64,000 bases of DNA from NCBI RefSeq assembly GCF_001421415.1, contig NZ_LMKH01000023.1, positions 124,001 to 188,000 of the forward strand, in the 5' to 3' direction. A model generated the notes under the pieces. That model was not told the origin of the DNA, did no database searches, and was given only the letters and a program-made list of their open reading frames with translations. The stretch is from Sphingomonas sp. Leaf208 (GTDB taxonomy: Bacteria > Pseudomonadota > Alphaproteobacteria > Sphingomonadales > Sphingomonadaceae). A program made the translations under genes and the position numbers. This document shows positions 8,416 to 16,419 of the stretch, one piece after another; positions within the stretch are counted from its first letter, which is position 1; every line of letters begins with the position of its first letter.

Positions 8416-8438
8416 GGGGGCGTAATAAGTACGCCCCC
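8416..8438 (+). terminator. Hairpin after the RcnB-like gene
   Basis: GGGGGCGTA, loop ATAAG, TACGCCCCC: a perfect 9-bp stem 20 bp after the stop codon. The tail is only weakly T-rich (TCGCTTC), so termination may be partial. Confidence 0.55.
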
Positions 8439-8452
8439 TCGCTTCACGCTCC

Positions 8453-8532
8453 GTCATCCTGACGAAAGTCAGGATCCAGGGTTACGAGCGGCGGCATTTC
8501 TGGCTCTGGATCCTGACTTTCGTCAGGATGAC
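8453..8532. repeat. Palindromic element PAL-C, copy 1
   Basis: The 27-bp arms start GTCATCCTGACGAAAGTCAG and their exact complement closes at 8532. The spacer GGTTACGAGCGGCGGCATTT resembles those of PAL-C copies 2 and 3 and the long PAL-A copies. It occupies the gap before the rpsF leader. Confidence 0.9.
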
Positions 8533-8592
8533 GGGACTAGGTAAACGAAGCACGCTGACCTTGCCTTTCCCCAATAAACGGGTAAGGCCCTC

Positions 8593-8721
8593 TGCAACCG
8601 GGGTGAGAGATTCGCGTCTCTCGCCCCTGTTTGCATTCTAGACGCCGTTTTCTAAGACGACAGCCGGAGGGGTGCACGCATGGGGCGTGTATCAGCGATC
8701 GGCCAAGACGAAGGACAAGAC
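8593..8721 (+). promoter_or_regulatory. rpsF operon leader (candidate S6:S18 autoregulatory leader)
   Basis: The 5' region of rpsF-rpsR-rplI folds into at least two hairpins. The first is at 8593-8635: TGCAA/TTGCA below an 11-bp stem GGGGTGAGAGA/TCTCTCGCCCC. The second is at 8674-8691: TGCACGC, loop, GCGTGTA, preceded by ACAGCCGGAGG. A CCG next to a hairpin just upstream of rpsF recalls the known S6:S18-binding leader that lets the S6-S18 pair repress its own operon. The match to that motif is by eye only. Confidence 0.45.
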
Positions 8722-9156
8722 ATGGCTCTTTACGAGCACGTGTTCCTTGCGCGCCAGGATCTGGCACAAGCGCAGGTGGACGCACTGGCGGAAATCGCCA
8801 CCAAGATCGTGAACGACAACGAAGGTCGGGTCGTAAAGACCGAGAACTGGGGCCTGCGTTCGCTGGCGTACAAGATCGCCAAGAACCGCAAGGCGCACTA
8901 TGTCATGCTCGAGATCGATGCCCCGGGCAGCGTGATCGCAGAGCTGGAGCGCCAGACCCAGATCAACGAAGACATCATCCGTTACATGACGGTCAAGGTC
9001 GACACCCTCGAAGAGGGCCCGACCGTGATGATGCGCAAGCAGGATCGTGACCGCGAGCGTCGTGGCGACCGTGAAGGTGGCCGTGAGGGCCGTCCCGATC
9101 GTGGCGATCGTCCGGACCGTGGTCCCCGTCGTGACCGCGAAGAGGGAGCTGAATAA
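8722..9156 (+). CDS. rpsF: 30S ribosomal protein S6
   Basis: S6 binds the central domain of 16S rRNA as a heterodimer with S18. The 144-residue protein has the start [14 protein letters not shown] with AAGGA upstream; the frame is open 14 codons earlier but the family starts here. The conserved core [16 protein letters not shown] ends near residue 105. The C-terminal tail is an Arg/Asp/Gly-rich low-complexity extension ([12 protein letters not shown]...), common in alphaproteobacterial S6. rpsR follows after 2 bp. Confidence 0.97.
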   Translation: MALYEHVFLARQDLAQAQVDALAEIATKIVNDNEGRVVKTENWGLRSLAYKIAKNRKAHYVMLEIDAPGSVIAELERQTQINEDIIRYMTVKVDTLEEGPTVMMRKQDRDRERRGDREGGREGRPDRGDRPDRGPRRDREEGAE

Positions 9157-9158
9157 TC

Positions 9159-9383
9159 ATGGCACGTCCATTCTTCCGCCGCCGCAAGAGCTGCCCGTTC
9201 TCCGCCAAAGACGCTCCCCGGATCGACTATAAGGACGTCCGGTTGCTGCAGGGCTTCGTGTCCGAGCGTGGCAAGATCGTCCCGTCGCGTATCACTTCGG
9301 TGGCCGCAAAGAAGCAGCGCGAACTGGCTCAAGCCATCAAGCGTGCGCGTCATCTGGGCTTGCTGCCCTACATCGTTAAGTAA
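9159..9383 (+). CDS. rpsR: 30S ribosomal protein S18
   Basis: This 74-residue small-subunit protein partners S6. The sequence [20 protein letters not shown] and the C-terminal [13 protein letters not shown] are diagnostic. It lies in the conserved rpsF-rpsR-rplI operon, two bases after rpsF and 11 bp before rplI. Confidence 0.98.
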   Translation: MARPFFRRRKSCPFSAKDAPRIDYKDVRLLQGFVSERGKIVPSRITSVAAKKQRELAQAIKRARHLGLLPYIVK

Positions 9384-9394
9384 GGAGCGCCCAC

Positions 9395-9991
9395 ATGGAC
9401 GTCATTCTGCTTGAGCGCGTCGAAAAGCTTGGTGCTATCGGCGACGTGGTGAAGGTCAAGGATGGTTACGCACGTAACTTCCTGCTTCCCAACAAGAAGG
9501 CGCTTCGTTCGAACGAAGCCAACCGCAAGGTGTTCGAATCGAACCGTGCGAAGATCGAATCGGACAACGCATCGCGTCGCAGCGATGCCGAGACCGAAGC
9601 TAAGACCTTCAACGACGCGACCGTGACCCTGATCCGTCAGGCGTCGAACACCGGTCAGCTCTACGGTTCGGTCGCGGTTCGCGATCTGGTCGATGCGCTG
9701 GTGGCCGACGGTCACAAGGTCGGCAAGTCGGCGATCGTGCTCGACAAGCCGATCAAGGCGATCGGTGTCTACACCGTCAAGGTATCGCTGCACCCCGAGG
9801 TGTCGGTGGCCGTCAAGGTCAACGTCGCCCGCTCGCCTGAAGAGGCCGAGATGCAGGCTTCGGGCGTCGACGTGATGTCGTCGATGTTCGAGCGTGACGA
9901 GGCCGGCTTCGTCGAGGATTACGATCCGAACGCAGAGCCCGGCGCGACCGCCGAAGCACCGCGCGACCAGGAGGAAGAGGCGCAGGGTTGA
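9395..9991 (+). CDS. rplI: 50S ribosomal protein L9
   Basis: L9 binds 23S rRNA near the L1 stalk base. The 198-residue protein has the N-terminal MDVILLERVEKLGAIGDVV domain with GYARNFLLPNKKA, a long charged helix and the C-terminal domain (GSVAVRDLVDAL... VHPEVSV-like). It then carries an acidic tail of about 45 residues that is longer than in E. coli L9 (149 residues) but usual for sphingomonads. A strong intrinsic terminator follows 30 bp after the stop. Confidence 0.97.
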   Translation: MDVILLERVEKLGAIGDVVKVKDGYARNFLLPNKKALRSNEANRKVFESNRAKIESDNASRRSDAETEAKTFNDATVTLIRQASNTGQLYGSVAVRDLVDALVADGHKVGKSAIVLDKPIKAIGVYTVKVSLHPEVSVAVKVNVARSPEEAEMQASGVDVMSSMFERDEAGFVEDYDPNAEPGATAEAPRDQEEEAQG

Positions 9992-10020
9992 TCCCTTCGC
10001 TTCCCTTCTAGCCGATACAG

Positions 10021-10055
10021 AAAGGCCCGCCCGGAGTGATCCGGGCGGGCCTTTT
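10021..10055 (+). terminator. Intrinsic terminator of the rpsF-rpsR-rplI operon
   Basis: AAAGGCCCGCCCGGA and TCCGGGCGGGCCTTT form a perfect 15-bp stem with loop GTGA, followed by TCTTTTGTGCTTTT. This is a textbook rho-independent terminator. Confidence 0.93.
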
Positions 10056-10078
10056 CTTTTGTGCTTTTGCGACGGGTG

Positions 10079-10156
10079 TCAGGGGCAGGTGACGCAGGCG
10101 CCGATCATTGCTGCGAAGGGGATGAGGGCGCAGAGGATGGGGACTAGGTGTTTCAT
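10079..10156 (-). CDS. Possible 25-residue small lipoprotein
   Basis: A very short frame reads MKHLVPILCALIPFAAMIGA then CVTCP and stop. It resembles a signal peptide with a lipobox-like IGAC and only four residues after the cysteine, similar in plan to entericidin-like micro-lipoproteins. The ribosome-binding site is weak (CAAGAG about 12 bp upstream). It lies between the rplI terminator and PAL-B and is antisense to nothing else. No family is recognised, and it may be chance. Confidence 0.35.
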   Translation of the reverse strand: MKHLVPILCALIPFAAMIGACVTCP

Positions 10157-10271
10157 GACCGGGTGACTCTTGGGGGTGTTATCCGGTTAATGCTCGGGAT
10201 TGGGAAAGGTTGCCGGGAGGTGAACGAATTTTGTACCGATCGGTTTTTGGGGCAAGAACTTTACTTCCTTA

Positions 10272-10374
10272 CCACCCCGGCGGAGGCCGGGGCCCAATTG
10301 GGAAAGCTACAGTAACGGATCGCGGCGCCCATCATTCGCGTCCCCCAATTGGGCCCCGGCCTTCGCCGGGGTGG
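10272..10374. repeat. Palindromic element PAL-B, copy 1
   Basis: The arms begin CCACCCCGGCGGAGGCCGGG and end with the complementary CCCGGCCTTCGCCGGGGTGG. The 41-bp spacer contains AAAGCTACAGTAACGGA, related to the spacers of the other PAL-B copies. It fills the gap to the rmuC 3' end. Confidence 0.88.
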
Positions 10375-10387
10375 CGTGGAAGCAAGG

Positions 10388-11839
10388 TCAGCTTTCGACG
10401 TTTTCCGGCTTCTCGATCAGCGCAGGCCCCTCGCCTAGCGCCAGTGCGTCGACCGAGGACACGTCCTCCAAATCTCGCGCGCCGGTCTCGATGTTCAGGT
10501 CGCGGAACTTGCGCCCCGTTACCATCAGGCGGCCGTTGAAGGAGTTGGTGAGGCCGTTGAAGTTCTTCACCGCACTGTTGAGGCCGACGCCGACTTTGCG
10601 CAGATCGTCCGCGACCTTGGCGAGGCGATCGTGCATTTCCTTGCCGAGTTCGCCGATCTTCCGTGCCTCGTTGGCAAGTTTTTCCTGGCGCCAGACCGCC
10701 GCGACGGTACGCGCAATCGCGATCAGGTTGGTGGGCGTTGCGAGCAGCACGCGCTTTTCGAAGGCGAAGTCCCAGAGCGTCGGGTCGTGTTCGAGCGCCG
10801 CGGACAGGAAGTGTTCGCCGGGGACGAACATGATGACGTAGTCGGGCGTGTCGGCGAACTGGCTCCAATAGGCCTTGTTGCCGAGGCCGTTGACGTGCGC
10901 GCGCATCGAGGCTGCGTGGGCAGCCAAGCCGATCAGGCGCTCGGCGTCGTCGACCGCGCCGAACGCGTCCTGGTAGGCGTTGAGCGAGACCTTCGCGTCG
11001 ATGACCAGCGCCCGGCCGCCGGGGACGCGGATGATCGCGTCAGGGCGGAGGCGGGCGCCGTCGTCGCCTACTGCGACCGAGACCTCCGTCTGGAAATCCG
11101 TGTGCTCGCTGAGGCCGCAGGTTTCGAGAACGTTCTTCAGTTGTTGTTCGCCCCAGCGGCCTCGGGATTTGGGGGCGTTGCGGAGCGAGTTGACGAGTTT
11201 GGCCGCTTCGGTCGAGACCTTTTCCTGGCCCAGGCGCATCTGTTCGATCTGGCCCTTGAGGTCGCCGAACGCATCGCGGCGCTCGGCTTCGACCTTGGCG
11301 ACGCCTTCCTCGTAGCGTTGCAGGCGGTCGCTGACGGGTTGGAGCATCGATTTCAGGTTCAGGCCGGCGGACTCTTCGGACTGGCGGAAGCGGGCGTCGG
11401 CGCGTTCGAGGAAGGTCTTCTGTGCGTCGCTGAGCAGCTTGTTGGCGACGTCGCCGAACTGCGCGGCCATGACGTCCTTCGCCTCGCGCAGTTCGAGCAG
11501 GCGCGCTTCGAATGCCTCGCCTTGTGCTTTCAGCGTGGCGATTTCGGTGCGGGCGGCGTCGCGGTCGGTGCGGATCGTGGCGAGGTCGAGGCGCAGGCGA
11601 TCGGTGTCGGTGGCGCGCTCGGCGTTCTGCGCGCGGAGCGTGGCGAGGTCCTGCATCGCGGCGTTGCGTTCGCGTTCTACGGCATCGCGGGCGGTGCGGA
11701 TGAGGTCGGCGTCGGCGACCTTGGTTTGGGCGACGGCGAGTTCGCTGGCTAGGGTGGCGGCTCGGCGGGAGGCCAGGAGCCAGCCGAGGAGGATGCCGGC
11801 GGCTAGCGCGAGGACGGCGATGATGGCGAACTCAGCCAT
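10388..11839 (-). CDS. rmuC: DNA recombination protein RmuC
   Basis: The 483-residue protein has one N-terminal membrane segment (residues 4-24), a long coiled coil rich in Ala, Arg and Glu (about 30-190), and then the RmuC nuclease-like domain with GRWGEQQLKNVLETCG, RPDAIIRVPGG and VIDAKVSLNAYQDA. RmuC limits inversions at short inverted repeats in E. coli; the mechanism is unsettled. It stands alone on this strand between PAL-B and a repeat-filled gap. Confidence 0.93.
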   Translation of the reverse strand: MAEFAIIAVLALAAGILLGWLLASRRAATLASELAVAQTKVADADLIRTARDAVERERNAAMQDLATLRAQNAERATDTDRLRLDLATIRTDRDAARTEIATLKAQGEAFEARLLELREAKDVMAAQFGDVANKLLSDAQKTFLERADARFRQSEESAGLNLKSMLQPVSDRLQRYEEGVAKVEAERRDAFGDLKGQIEQMRLGQEKVSTEAAKLVNSLRNAPKSRGRWGEQQLKNVLETCGLSEHTDFQTEVSVAVGDDGARLRPDAIIRVPGGRALVIDAKVSLNAYQDAFGAVDDAERLIGLAAHAASMRAHVNGLGNKAYWSQFADTPDYVIMFVPGEHFLSAALEHDPTLWDFAFEKRVLLATPTNLIAIARTVAAVWRQEKLANEARKIGELGKEMHDRLAKVADDLRKVGVGLNSAVKNFNGLTNSFNGRLMVTGRKFRDLNIETGARDLEDVSSVDALALGEGPALIEKPENVES

Positions 11840-12002
11840 TTTGCACCGGCGAATTTAGCTGGAAGTGCACAAAGTGCAGACGCTGGCGCAGCAATTTCAG
11901 GGGTGAGAATGCGCGCGCGGGCGGCTGGGTTCGGGAAGGAGATGGAGACGTCATGGGTGGAACATACGTCGAACGGTTGATGTAGGACAATCGGAATATG
12001 TT

Positions 12003-12080
12003 GTTCTCCCGCGGAGGCGAGAGCCCAGGGTTACGGGCGGTGGCGCTCGTGGTCCTGGGCCCCCGCCTTCGCGGGGGAAC
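12003..12080. repeat. Palindromic element PAL-A, copy 2 (long form)
   Basis: GTTCTCCCGCGGAGGCGAGA at the left and CCCCGCCTTCGCGGGGGAAC at the right flank the spacer GGTTACGGGCGGTGGCGCTC. That spacer is related to those of PAL-C. Confidence 0.85.
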
Positions 12081-12115
12081 TAGAAAGGGGGCGCTCCGAC
12101 ACCCTCGCCGAACAG

Positions 12116-12223
12116 TACCACCCCGGCGGAGGCCGGGGCCCAATTGGAAAGGTCGCGGTAACGGAGGGATGCGCTCAATTGGCGATGTCCCCCAATTGGG
12201 CCCCGGCCTTCGCCGGGGTGGTA
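12116..12223. repeat. Palindromic element PAL-B, copy 2
   Basis: TACCACCCCGGCGGAGGCCG and its complement flank a spacer with AAAGGTCGCGGTAACGGA. It lies 35 bp from PAL-A copy 2; together they fill most of the 462-bp rmuC-def gap (11840-12301), where no gene is seen. Confidence 0.88.
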
Positions 12224-12255
12224 GCGTGTTGGTGAACGGGTGCCCACTCTCAAGC

Positions 12256-12284
12256 GCTCGTGCTCGTGCTCGTGCTCGTGCTCG
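12256..12284. repeat. GCTCGT hexamer tandem repeat
   Basis: There are 4.8 perfect copies of GCTCGT, ending 17 bp before the def stop codon. It is non-coding and a likely slippage site. Confidence 0.85.
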
Positions 12285-12301
12285 CCCCAGCCCCCAGCCT
12301 C

Positions 12302-12826
12302 TCACCCCAGCTTGCGCTGCTTCGCCAGCTTCTTCAGCACCATGTCGCGCTTGAGGCGGCTGATGTGGTCGATGAACAGCACGCCGTCGAGATGGTCGAT
12401 CTCATGCTGCATGCAGGTCGACAGCAGGCCGTCGAAATCTTCCTCATGCGCAGCACCAGTCTCGTCGAGCCACTTCACGCGGCACCGCGCCGGCCGCGCG
12501 ACCTCGGCATACTGCTCCGGGATCGAGAGGCAGCCCTCGTTGTACGTGGAGACTTCATCGCTGACCGACAGGATCTCGGCGTTGATGTACGCCTTGGGGT
12601 TCTTGATTGGCTTGTCGTCCTCGTCCTTCTCCTCCTGGAGATCGATGACGAGGACGCGCTTCTGCACGCCGACCTGGGTCGCGGCGAGGCCGATGCCGTT
12701 GAAGTCGTACATCGTCTCGATCATGTCGGCGACGAGCGTGCGGATGGAGTCGTCGACCGTCTCCACCGGCTCGGCGACAAGGCGCAGGCGGGGATCGGGG
12801 ACTTCGAGAACGGTCATGACGGTCAT
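12302..12826 (-). CDS. def: Peptide deformylase
   Basis: Def removes the N-formyl group from nascent proteins using a metal ion. The 174-residue protein contains all three motifs: GIGLAATQVG, EGCLSIP (metal-ligand Cys) and QHEIDHLDG (two His ligands and the catalytic Glu). Either the first Met or Met4 (12817, giving MTVLEVPDPRLR) may be the start; neither has a strong ribosome-binding site, and Met4 matches the family better. An insert EEKDEDDKPIKN in the loop after the first motif is acidic and common in this lineage. It lies downstream of recR. Confidence 0.96.
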   Translation of the reverse strand: MTVMTVLEVPDPRLRLVAEPVETVDDSIRTLVADMIETMYDFNGIGLAATQVGVQKRVLVIDLQEEKDEDDKPIKNPKAYINAEILSVSDEVSTYNEGCLSIPEQYAEVARPARCRVKWLDETGAAHEEDFDGLLSTCMQHEIDHLDGVLFIDHISRLKRDMVLKKLAKQRKLG

Positions 12827-12872
12827 AGCGCGTCCGCTAAGGTACGCATGCCGGGTGCGTCAAGGACTTGGC

Positions 12873-13469
12873 TCAAGCCATTGGCCGCCTTGCCCTTAGT
12901 GCCTGCGCCAGCGTGCCCTCGTCGAGATAGTCGAGTTCGCCCCCTACCGGGAGTCCGTGTGCGAGCTGCGTGACGCGGACGGGGAAGCGTTCGATACGCT
13001 CGGCGATATAGTGCGCGGTGGTCTGGCCTTCGAGCGTGGCGTTCATCGCGAGGACGACTTCGTCGATGCCGCCGGCTTCGATGCGGCGGACGAGGCTGTC
13101 GATGCTGAGATCCTCCGGGCGGATGCCTTCGAGCGCCGATAGCCGCCCGCCGAGGACGTGGAAGCGGCCGGGGAACAACCGGGAGCGGTCGAGTGCCCAG
13201 AGATCGGCGACTTCCTCGACCACGCACAGCGAGCGCTGGTCGCGGCGCGGGTCGGCGCAGATCGCGCAGGGGTTTGTGGTGTCGACGTTGCCGCAGGTGG
13301 AGCAGTTCTCCAGCCGCTCGTCGACCGCGGTCAGCGCCTCGCGCAAGGGCCCCAGCGCCGCGTCGCGCTTCTTGAGCAGATGCAGCACGGCGCGACGTGC
13401 GGACCGGGGGCCGAGGCCGGGGAGCCGGGCCAGCGCCTGCGTCAGCGCCTCGATCTCGGGGGATGCCAT
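12873..13469 (-). CDS. recR: Recombination protein RecR
   Basis: RecR loads RecA with RecF/RecO at gaps. The 198-residue protein has the N-terminal helix-hairpin-helix [11 protein letters not shown], the zinc finger [16 protein letters not shown], and then a Toprim domain with [14 protein letters not shown] and [15 protein letters not shown]. The start [11 protein letters not shown] is set by family length (about 200); the frame is open further upstream without similarity and would overlap divergent fmt. It is likely co-transcribed with def, 47 bp downstream. Confidence 0.95.
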   Translation of the reverse strand: MASPEIEALTQALARLPGLGPRSARRAVLHLLKKRDAALGPLREALTAVDERLENCSTCGNVDTTNPCAICADPRRDQRSLCVVEEVADLWALDRSRLFPGRFHVLGGRLSALEGIRPEDLSIDSLVRRIEAGGIDEVVLAMNATLEGQTTAHYIAERIERFPVRVTQLAHGLPVGGELDYLDEGTLAQALRARRPMA

Positions 13470-13521
13470 CAGGAACAGATAGGGGGTTGCGCGGCTCCCC
13501 GCCAGCGTGTTCGAGAGGGCC

Positions 13522-14448
13522 ATGCGGATCATCTTCATGGGAACGCCGGACTTCGCAGTGCCGGTGCTGGAGGCCCTCGTCGCGGCGGGGCATGACGTGG
13601 TGGCGGCGTATTGCCAGCCTGCCCGGCCAGGGGGGCGGCGTGGGCGCGAACTGGTGCCGTCGTCGGTGCAGGTTCGGGCGGAGGCCCTGGGCATCGAGGT
13701 GCGGACGCCGGTGTCGTTCAAGGCGTCTTTGCCGGAGGGGCTGGAGGCTCGCGAGGCGTTTTCCGCCTTGGACGCGGATGTGGCGGTCGTTGCGGCCTAT
13801 GGTCTTATTCTGCCTCGCGCGGTGCTGGAGGCGCCTCGGTTCGGGTGCCTGAACGTGCATGGATCGCTGCTGCCGCGGTGGCGGGGAGCGGCGCCGGTGC
13901 AGCGGTCTATCCTCGCGGGCGATGCCGAGACGGGGGTCGGGATCATGCAGATGGAGGCGGGGCTGGATACCGGGCCGGTAAGGCTCGAGGGACGGACGCC
14001 GATCGTCGGCAAGACCGCGGGGGACCTGACGTCCGAGCTGTCGGCGATGGGGGCTCGGTTGATGGTCGAGGTGCTGAGCGATCTCGACGCCTACCCTGCC
14101 TGGCCGCAGCCCGAGGAGGGCGTCACCTATGCCGCGAAGATCGACAAGGCGGAGGCACGGATCGATTTCGAGCGGTCGGCGGTCGAGGTCGAGCGGCTGG
14201 TGCGGGCGATGAACCCGGCACCGGGGGCGTGGTTCGAGCATGCGGGCGAGCGGGTGAAGGTGCTGGCCGCAAACGTGTTGCCGTTCTCGTTTCTTGGGTG
14301 CGAGGGTCTTACGGTCAATGCCGAGCTGACGATCGGGTGCGGCGATGGGGCGATCCGGCCGACCTTGGTGCAGCGGGCGGGGCGCGGCGTCACCTCGGCG
14401 ACGGAATTGCTGCGTGGGTTTGCGATTCCGTCGGGGACGCAGCTTTGA
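13522..14448 (+). CDS. fmt: Methionyl-tRNA formyltransferase
   Basis: Fmt formylates initiator Met-tRNA, the counterpart of deformylase encoded nearby on the other strand. The 308-residue protein starts [14 protein letters not shown], with GAGAGGG just upstream of the ATG (a GTG five codons earlier is less likely). The catalytic region [20 protein letters not shown] carries the conserved Asn and His. The C-terminal tRNA-binding domain follows. The stop overlaps the TTG start of truA. Confidence 0.96.
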   Translation: MRIIFMGTPDFAVPVLEALVAAGHDVVAAYCQPARPGGRRGRELVPSSVQVRAEALGIEVRTPVSFKASLPEGLEAREAFSALDADVAVVAAYGLILPRAVLEAPRFGCLNVHGSLLPRWRGAAPVQRSILAGDAETGVGIMQMEAGLDTGPVRLEGRTPIVGKTAGDLTSELSAMGARLMVEVLSDLDAYPAWPQPEEGVTYAAKIDKAEARIDFERSAVEVERLVRAMNPAPGAWFEHAGERVKVLAANVLPFSFLGCEGLTVNAELTIGCGDGAIRPTLVQRAGRGVTSATELLRGFAIPSGTQL

Positions 14449-15185
14449 CGCGGTTCGCGTTGACGGTGGAGTTCGACGGGCGGCCGTTCATGGGCTGGCA
14501 GCGGCAGAAGCATGGGCCGAGCGTTCAGGCGGCGCTGGAGGCCGCGGTGCTGAAGATGACCGGCGAGACCGCGTCGGTGCAGGCGGCGGGGCGGACCGAT
14601 GCGGGGGTGCACGGGATGGCGATGCGCGCGCACGTCGACATCGCGAAGCCGCTGGCGGCGTTTCGGTTGATGGAGGGGCTTAACGCGCTGGTGAAGCCCG
14701 CGCCGGTGTCGGTGTTGGCGTGCGAGGTGGTCGAGGACGACTGGCATGCGCGGTTTTCGTGCATCGGTCGGTCGTACGAGTACCGGATCGTCAACCGGCG
14801 CTCGCCGTTGACGTTCGAGGCGGGGCTGGCTTGGCAGGTGCCTCAGCCGTTGGACGAGGCGGCGATGGCAGAGGCTGCGGGGGCGCTGGTCGGGCGGCAT
14901 GACTTCACGACGTTTCGGTCTGCGCATTGCCAGGCGGATAGTCCGGTGCGGACTCTCGACCGGCTCGAGGTCGTGCGGGAGGGGGAGCGGCTGTTTGTCT
15001 ATGCGGCGGCGCGGTCGTTCCTGCACCATCAGGTGCGGTCTATGGTCGGGTGCCTGGCGCTGGTCGGTATGAGGCGTTGGGCGGTTGGCGATGTCGCGGC
15101 CGCGCTCGCGGCGAAGGATCGCGCGATGCTGGGGCTGAATGCGCCGCCCGATGGGTTGTTTTTTGTGAGTGCAGTCTACCCCTAA
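14445..15185 (+). CDS. truA: tRNA pseudouridine(38-40) synthase
   Basis: TruA isomerises uridines in the anticodon arm. The 246-residue protein has the catalytic Asp52 in [10 protein letters not shown] and the family block [17 protein letters not shown]. The start is a TTG that overlaps the fmt stop as TTGA; it gives the family N-terminus [12 protein letters not shown], and no ATG fits. The two genes are therefore translationally coupled. A perfect hairpin (15186-15217) directly follows the stop. Confidence 0.95.
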   Translation: MTRFALTVEFDGRPFMGWQRQKHGPSVQAALEAAVLKMTGETASVQAAGRTDAGVHGMAMRAHVDIAKPLAAFRLMEGLNALVKPAPVSVLACEVVEDDWHARFSCIGRSYEYRIVNRRSPLTFEAGLAWQVPQPLDEAAMAEAAGALVGRHDFTTFRSAHCQADSPVRTLDRLEVVREGERLFVYAAARSFLHHQVRSMVGCLALVGMRRWAVGDVAAALAAKDRAMLGLNAPPDGLFFVSAVYP

Positions 15186-15217
15186 GCGTGTTCCCCCGCC
15201 TTCGCGGGGGAACACGC
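15186..15217. terminator. Compact PAL-A hairpin between convergent truA and rlmD
   Basis: GCGTGTTCCCCCGC, loop CTTC, GCGGGGGAACACGC: a perfect 14-bp stem placed between the two stops. It is a single compact PAL-A arm pair and probably acts as a bidirectional terminator. Confidence 0.75.
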
Positions 15218-15225
15218 TTCCTGAG

Positions 15226-16419
15226 TTAGCGGACGAACTTCGCGGCTAGCTCGACATGCGTCGACCAGCGGAACTGGCCGACCGGCTGGACCCAGTCGAT
15301 CCGCCAGCCTGCATCGCACAGTTCCTTTGCATCGCGCGCGAAGCTGGCCGGGTTGCACGATACATAGGCGATCACCGGCGTCTTGCACTCCGCTAGCGCG
15401 GTCGCCTGTTCGCGCGCGCCGGAGCGTGGGGGATCGATCACCACCGCATCGAAGCGATCGAGTTCGGCTACCGTCAGCGGGCGGCGATAGAGATCGCGAT
15501 GCTCCGGGTAGACCGGCCGCTGCGTGCGGTGCGCGGCGGCCTTCAGCGAGCCGAGTGCGTCGCGTGCGCCTTCGGCCGCATAGACCTTCGCCGGGATTGC
15601 CAGCGTGAAGGTGCCGAGGCCGGCGAAGAGGTCGGCGACCGTCGCGGGCTTGCCGATCGCTTCCAGGACGGCGGCGGTGAGTGCGGCTTCGCCATCGGGT
15701 GTGGCCTGGAGGAACGACGCGGGCGGGAGTGGTACGGGGACGCCGCCCAAGGTGATCGTGACCGCGTCGGGCTCCCAGCGCGTCTCGGGTCCGAGACCGT
15801 CGTCGAACGCCACGCGGGCGATCTTGTGGTCTTCGCAGAATTTGGTGAGCGCTTCGGCGGCGGGCAGGCCCTCGGGGGCGAAGCCGGTGATCAGGATGTC
15901 CGCGCCCTGGTCGGCGAGCGTCAGGTGGATGTCCGCGCGGCGGCGGAAATTGAGGCGCTTGAGCAGCTGGCGCAAGGGCTGGACGAGCGCGAAGAGGCGC
16001 GGATCGAGGATCCAGCATTCCTTAATGTCGACGATCGTGTGCGCCTTCTCGGCGGTGAAGCCGAGCGTGATCTTGCCCCCCTTGGCCTCGGCGTGGAGCG
16101 TCGCGCGGCGGCGGCTGCGCTCGGGGGAGATGTGCGGGGTGCGGATCGGGGCCGACAGGTCCTGGCCGTCGAGCGCGGAGGCGATGCGGTCGGTGACGAA
16201 CTCGGCATAGGCCTGGTCGTCGAGATGCTGGAGCTGGCAGCCGCCGCAGGTCGGGAAATGTACGCAGGGGGCCGTCTGGTGATGCGGGCCGGGGATCACG
16301 GTGCCGTCGGCGGTGAGCGTGTCGCCAGGGGCCGAGAAGGCCGCGTGGCGTCCGTCGGCGGTCATGCCGTCGCCGCGGGCTGCGACGCGGACGATGGTGT
16401 TAGTTGTATCGGAGGTCAT
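15226..16419 (-). CDS. 23S rRNA (uracil-C5)-methyltransferase, RlmD/RumA type
   Basis: This 397-residue class I SAM methyltransferase acts on uracil C5 in RNA. The N-terminal cluster Cys52, Cys58 and Cys61 (PCVHFPTCGGCQLQHLD), with a later cysteine in IKECWILDP, fits the [4Fe-4S] site of RlmD. SAM binding is in DLFAGLGTFTL. The C-terminal DPPRSGAREQ and AYVSCNPASFARD hold the catalytic cysteine. The N-terminal TRAM region is short. The exact target base (rRNA or tRNA) cannot be told from sequence alone. It is the last gene of the ilvD operon and its ATG overlaps the nnr stop. Confidence 0.88.
   Translation of the reverse strand: MTSDTTNTIVRVAARGDGMTADGRHAAFSAPGDTLTADGTVIPGPHHQTAPCVHFPTCGGCQLQHLDDQAYAEFVTDRIASALDGQDLSAPIRTPHISPERSRRRATLHAEAKGGKITLGFTAEKAHTIVDIKECWILDPRLFALVQPLRQLLKRLNFRRRADIHLTLADQGADILITGFAPEGLPAAEALTKFCEDHKIARVAFDDGLGPETRWEPDAVTITLGGVPVPLPPASFLQATPDGEAALTAAVLEAIGKPATVADLFAGLGTFTLAIPAKVYAAEGARDALGSLKAAAHRTQRPVYPEHRDLYRRPLTVAELDRFDAVVIDPPRSGAREQATALAECKTPVIAYVSCNPASFARDAKELCDAGWRIDWVQPVGQFRWSTHVELAAKFVR

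Noticed and set aside
12256..12284. The GCTCGT repeat as a CRISPR or protein-coding repeat
   Set aside because: The units are only 6 bp without spacers and lie outside any supported frame.
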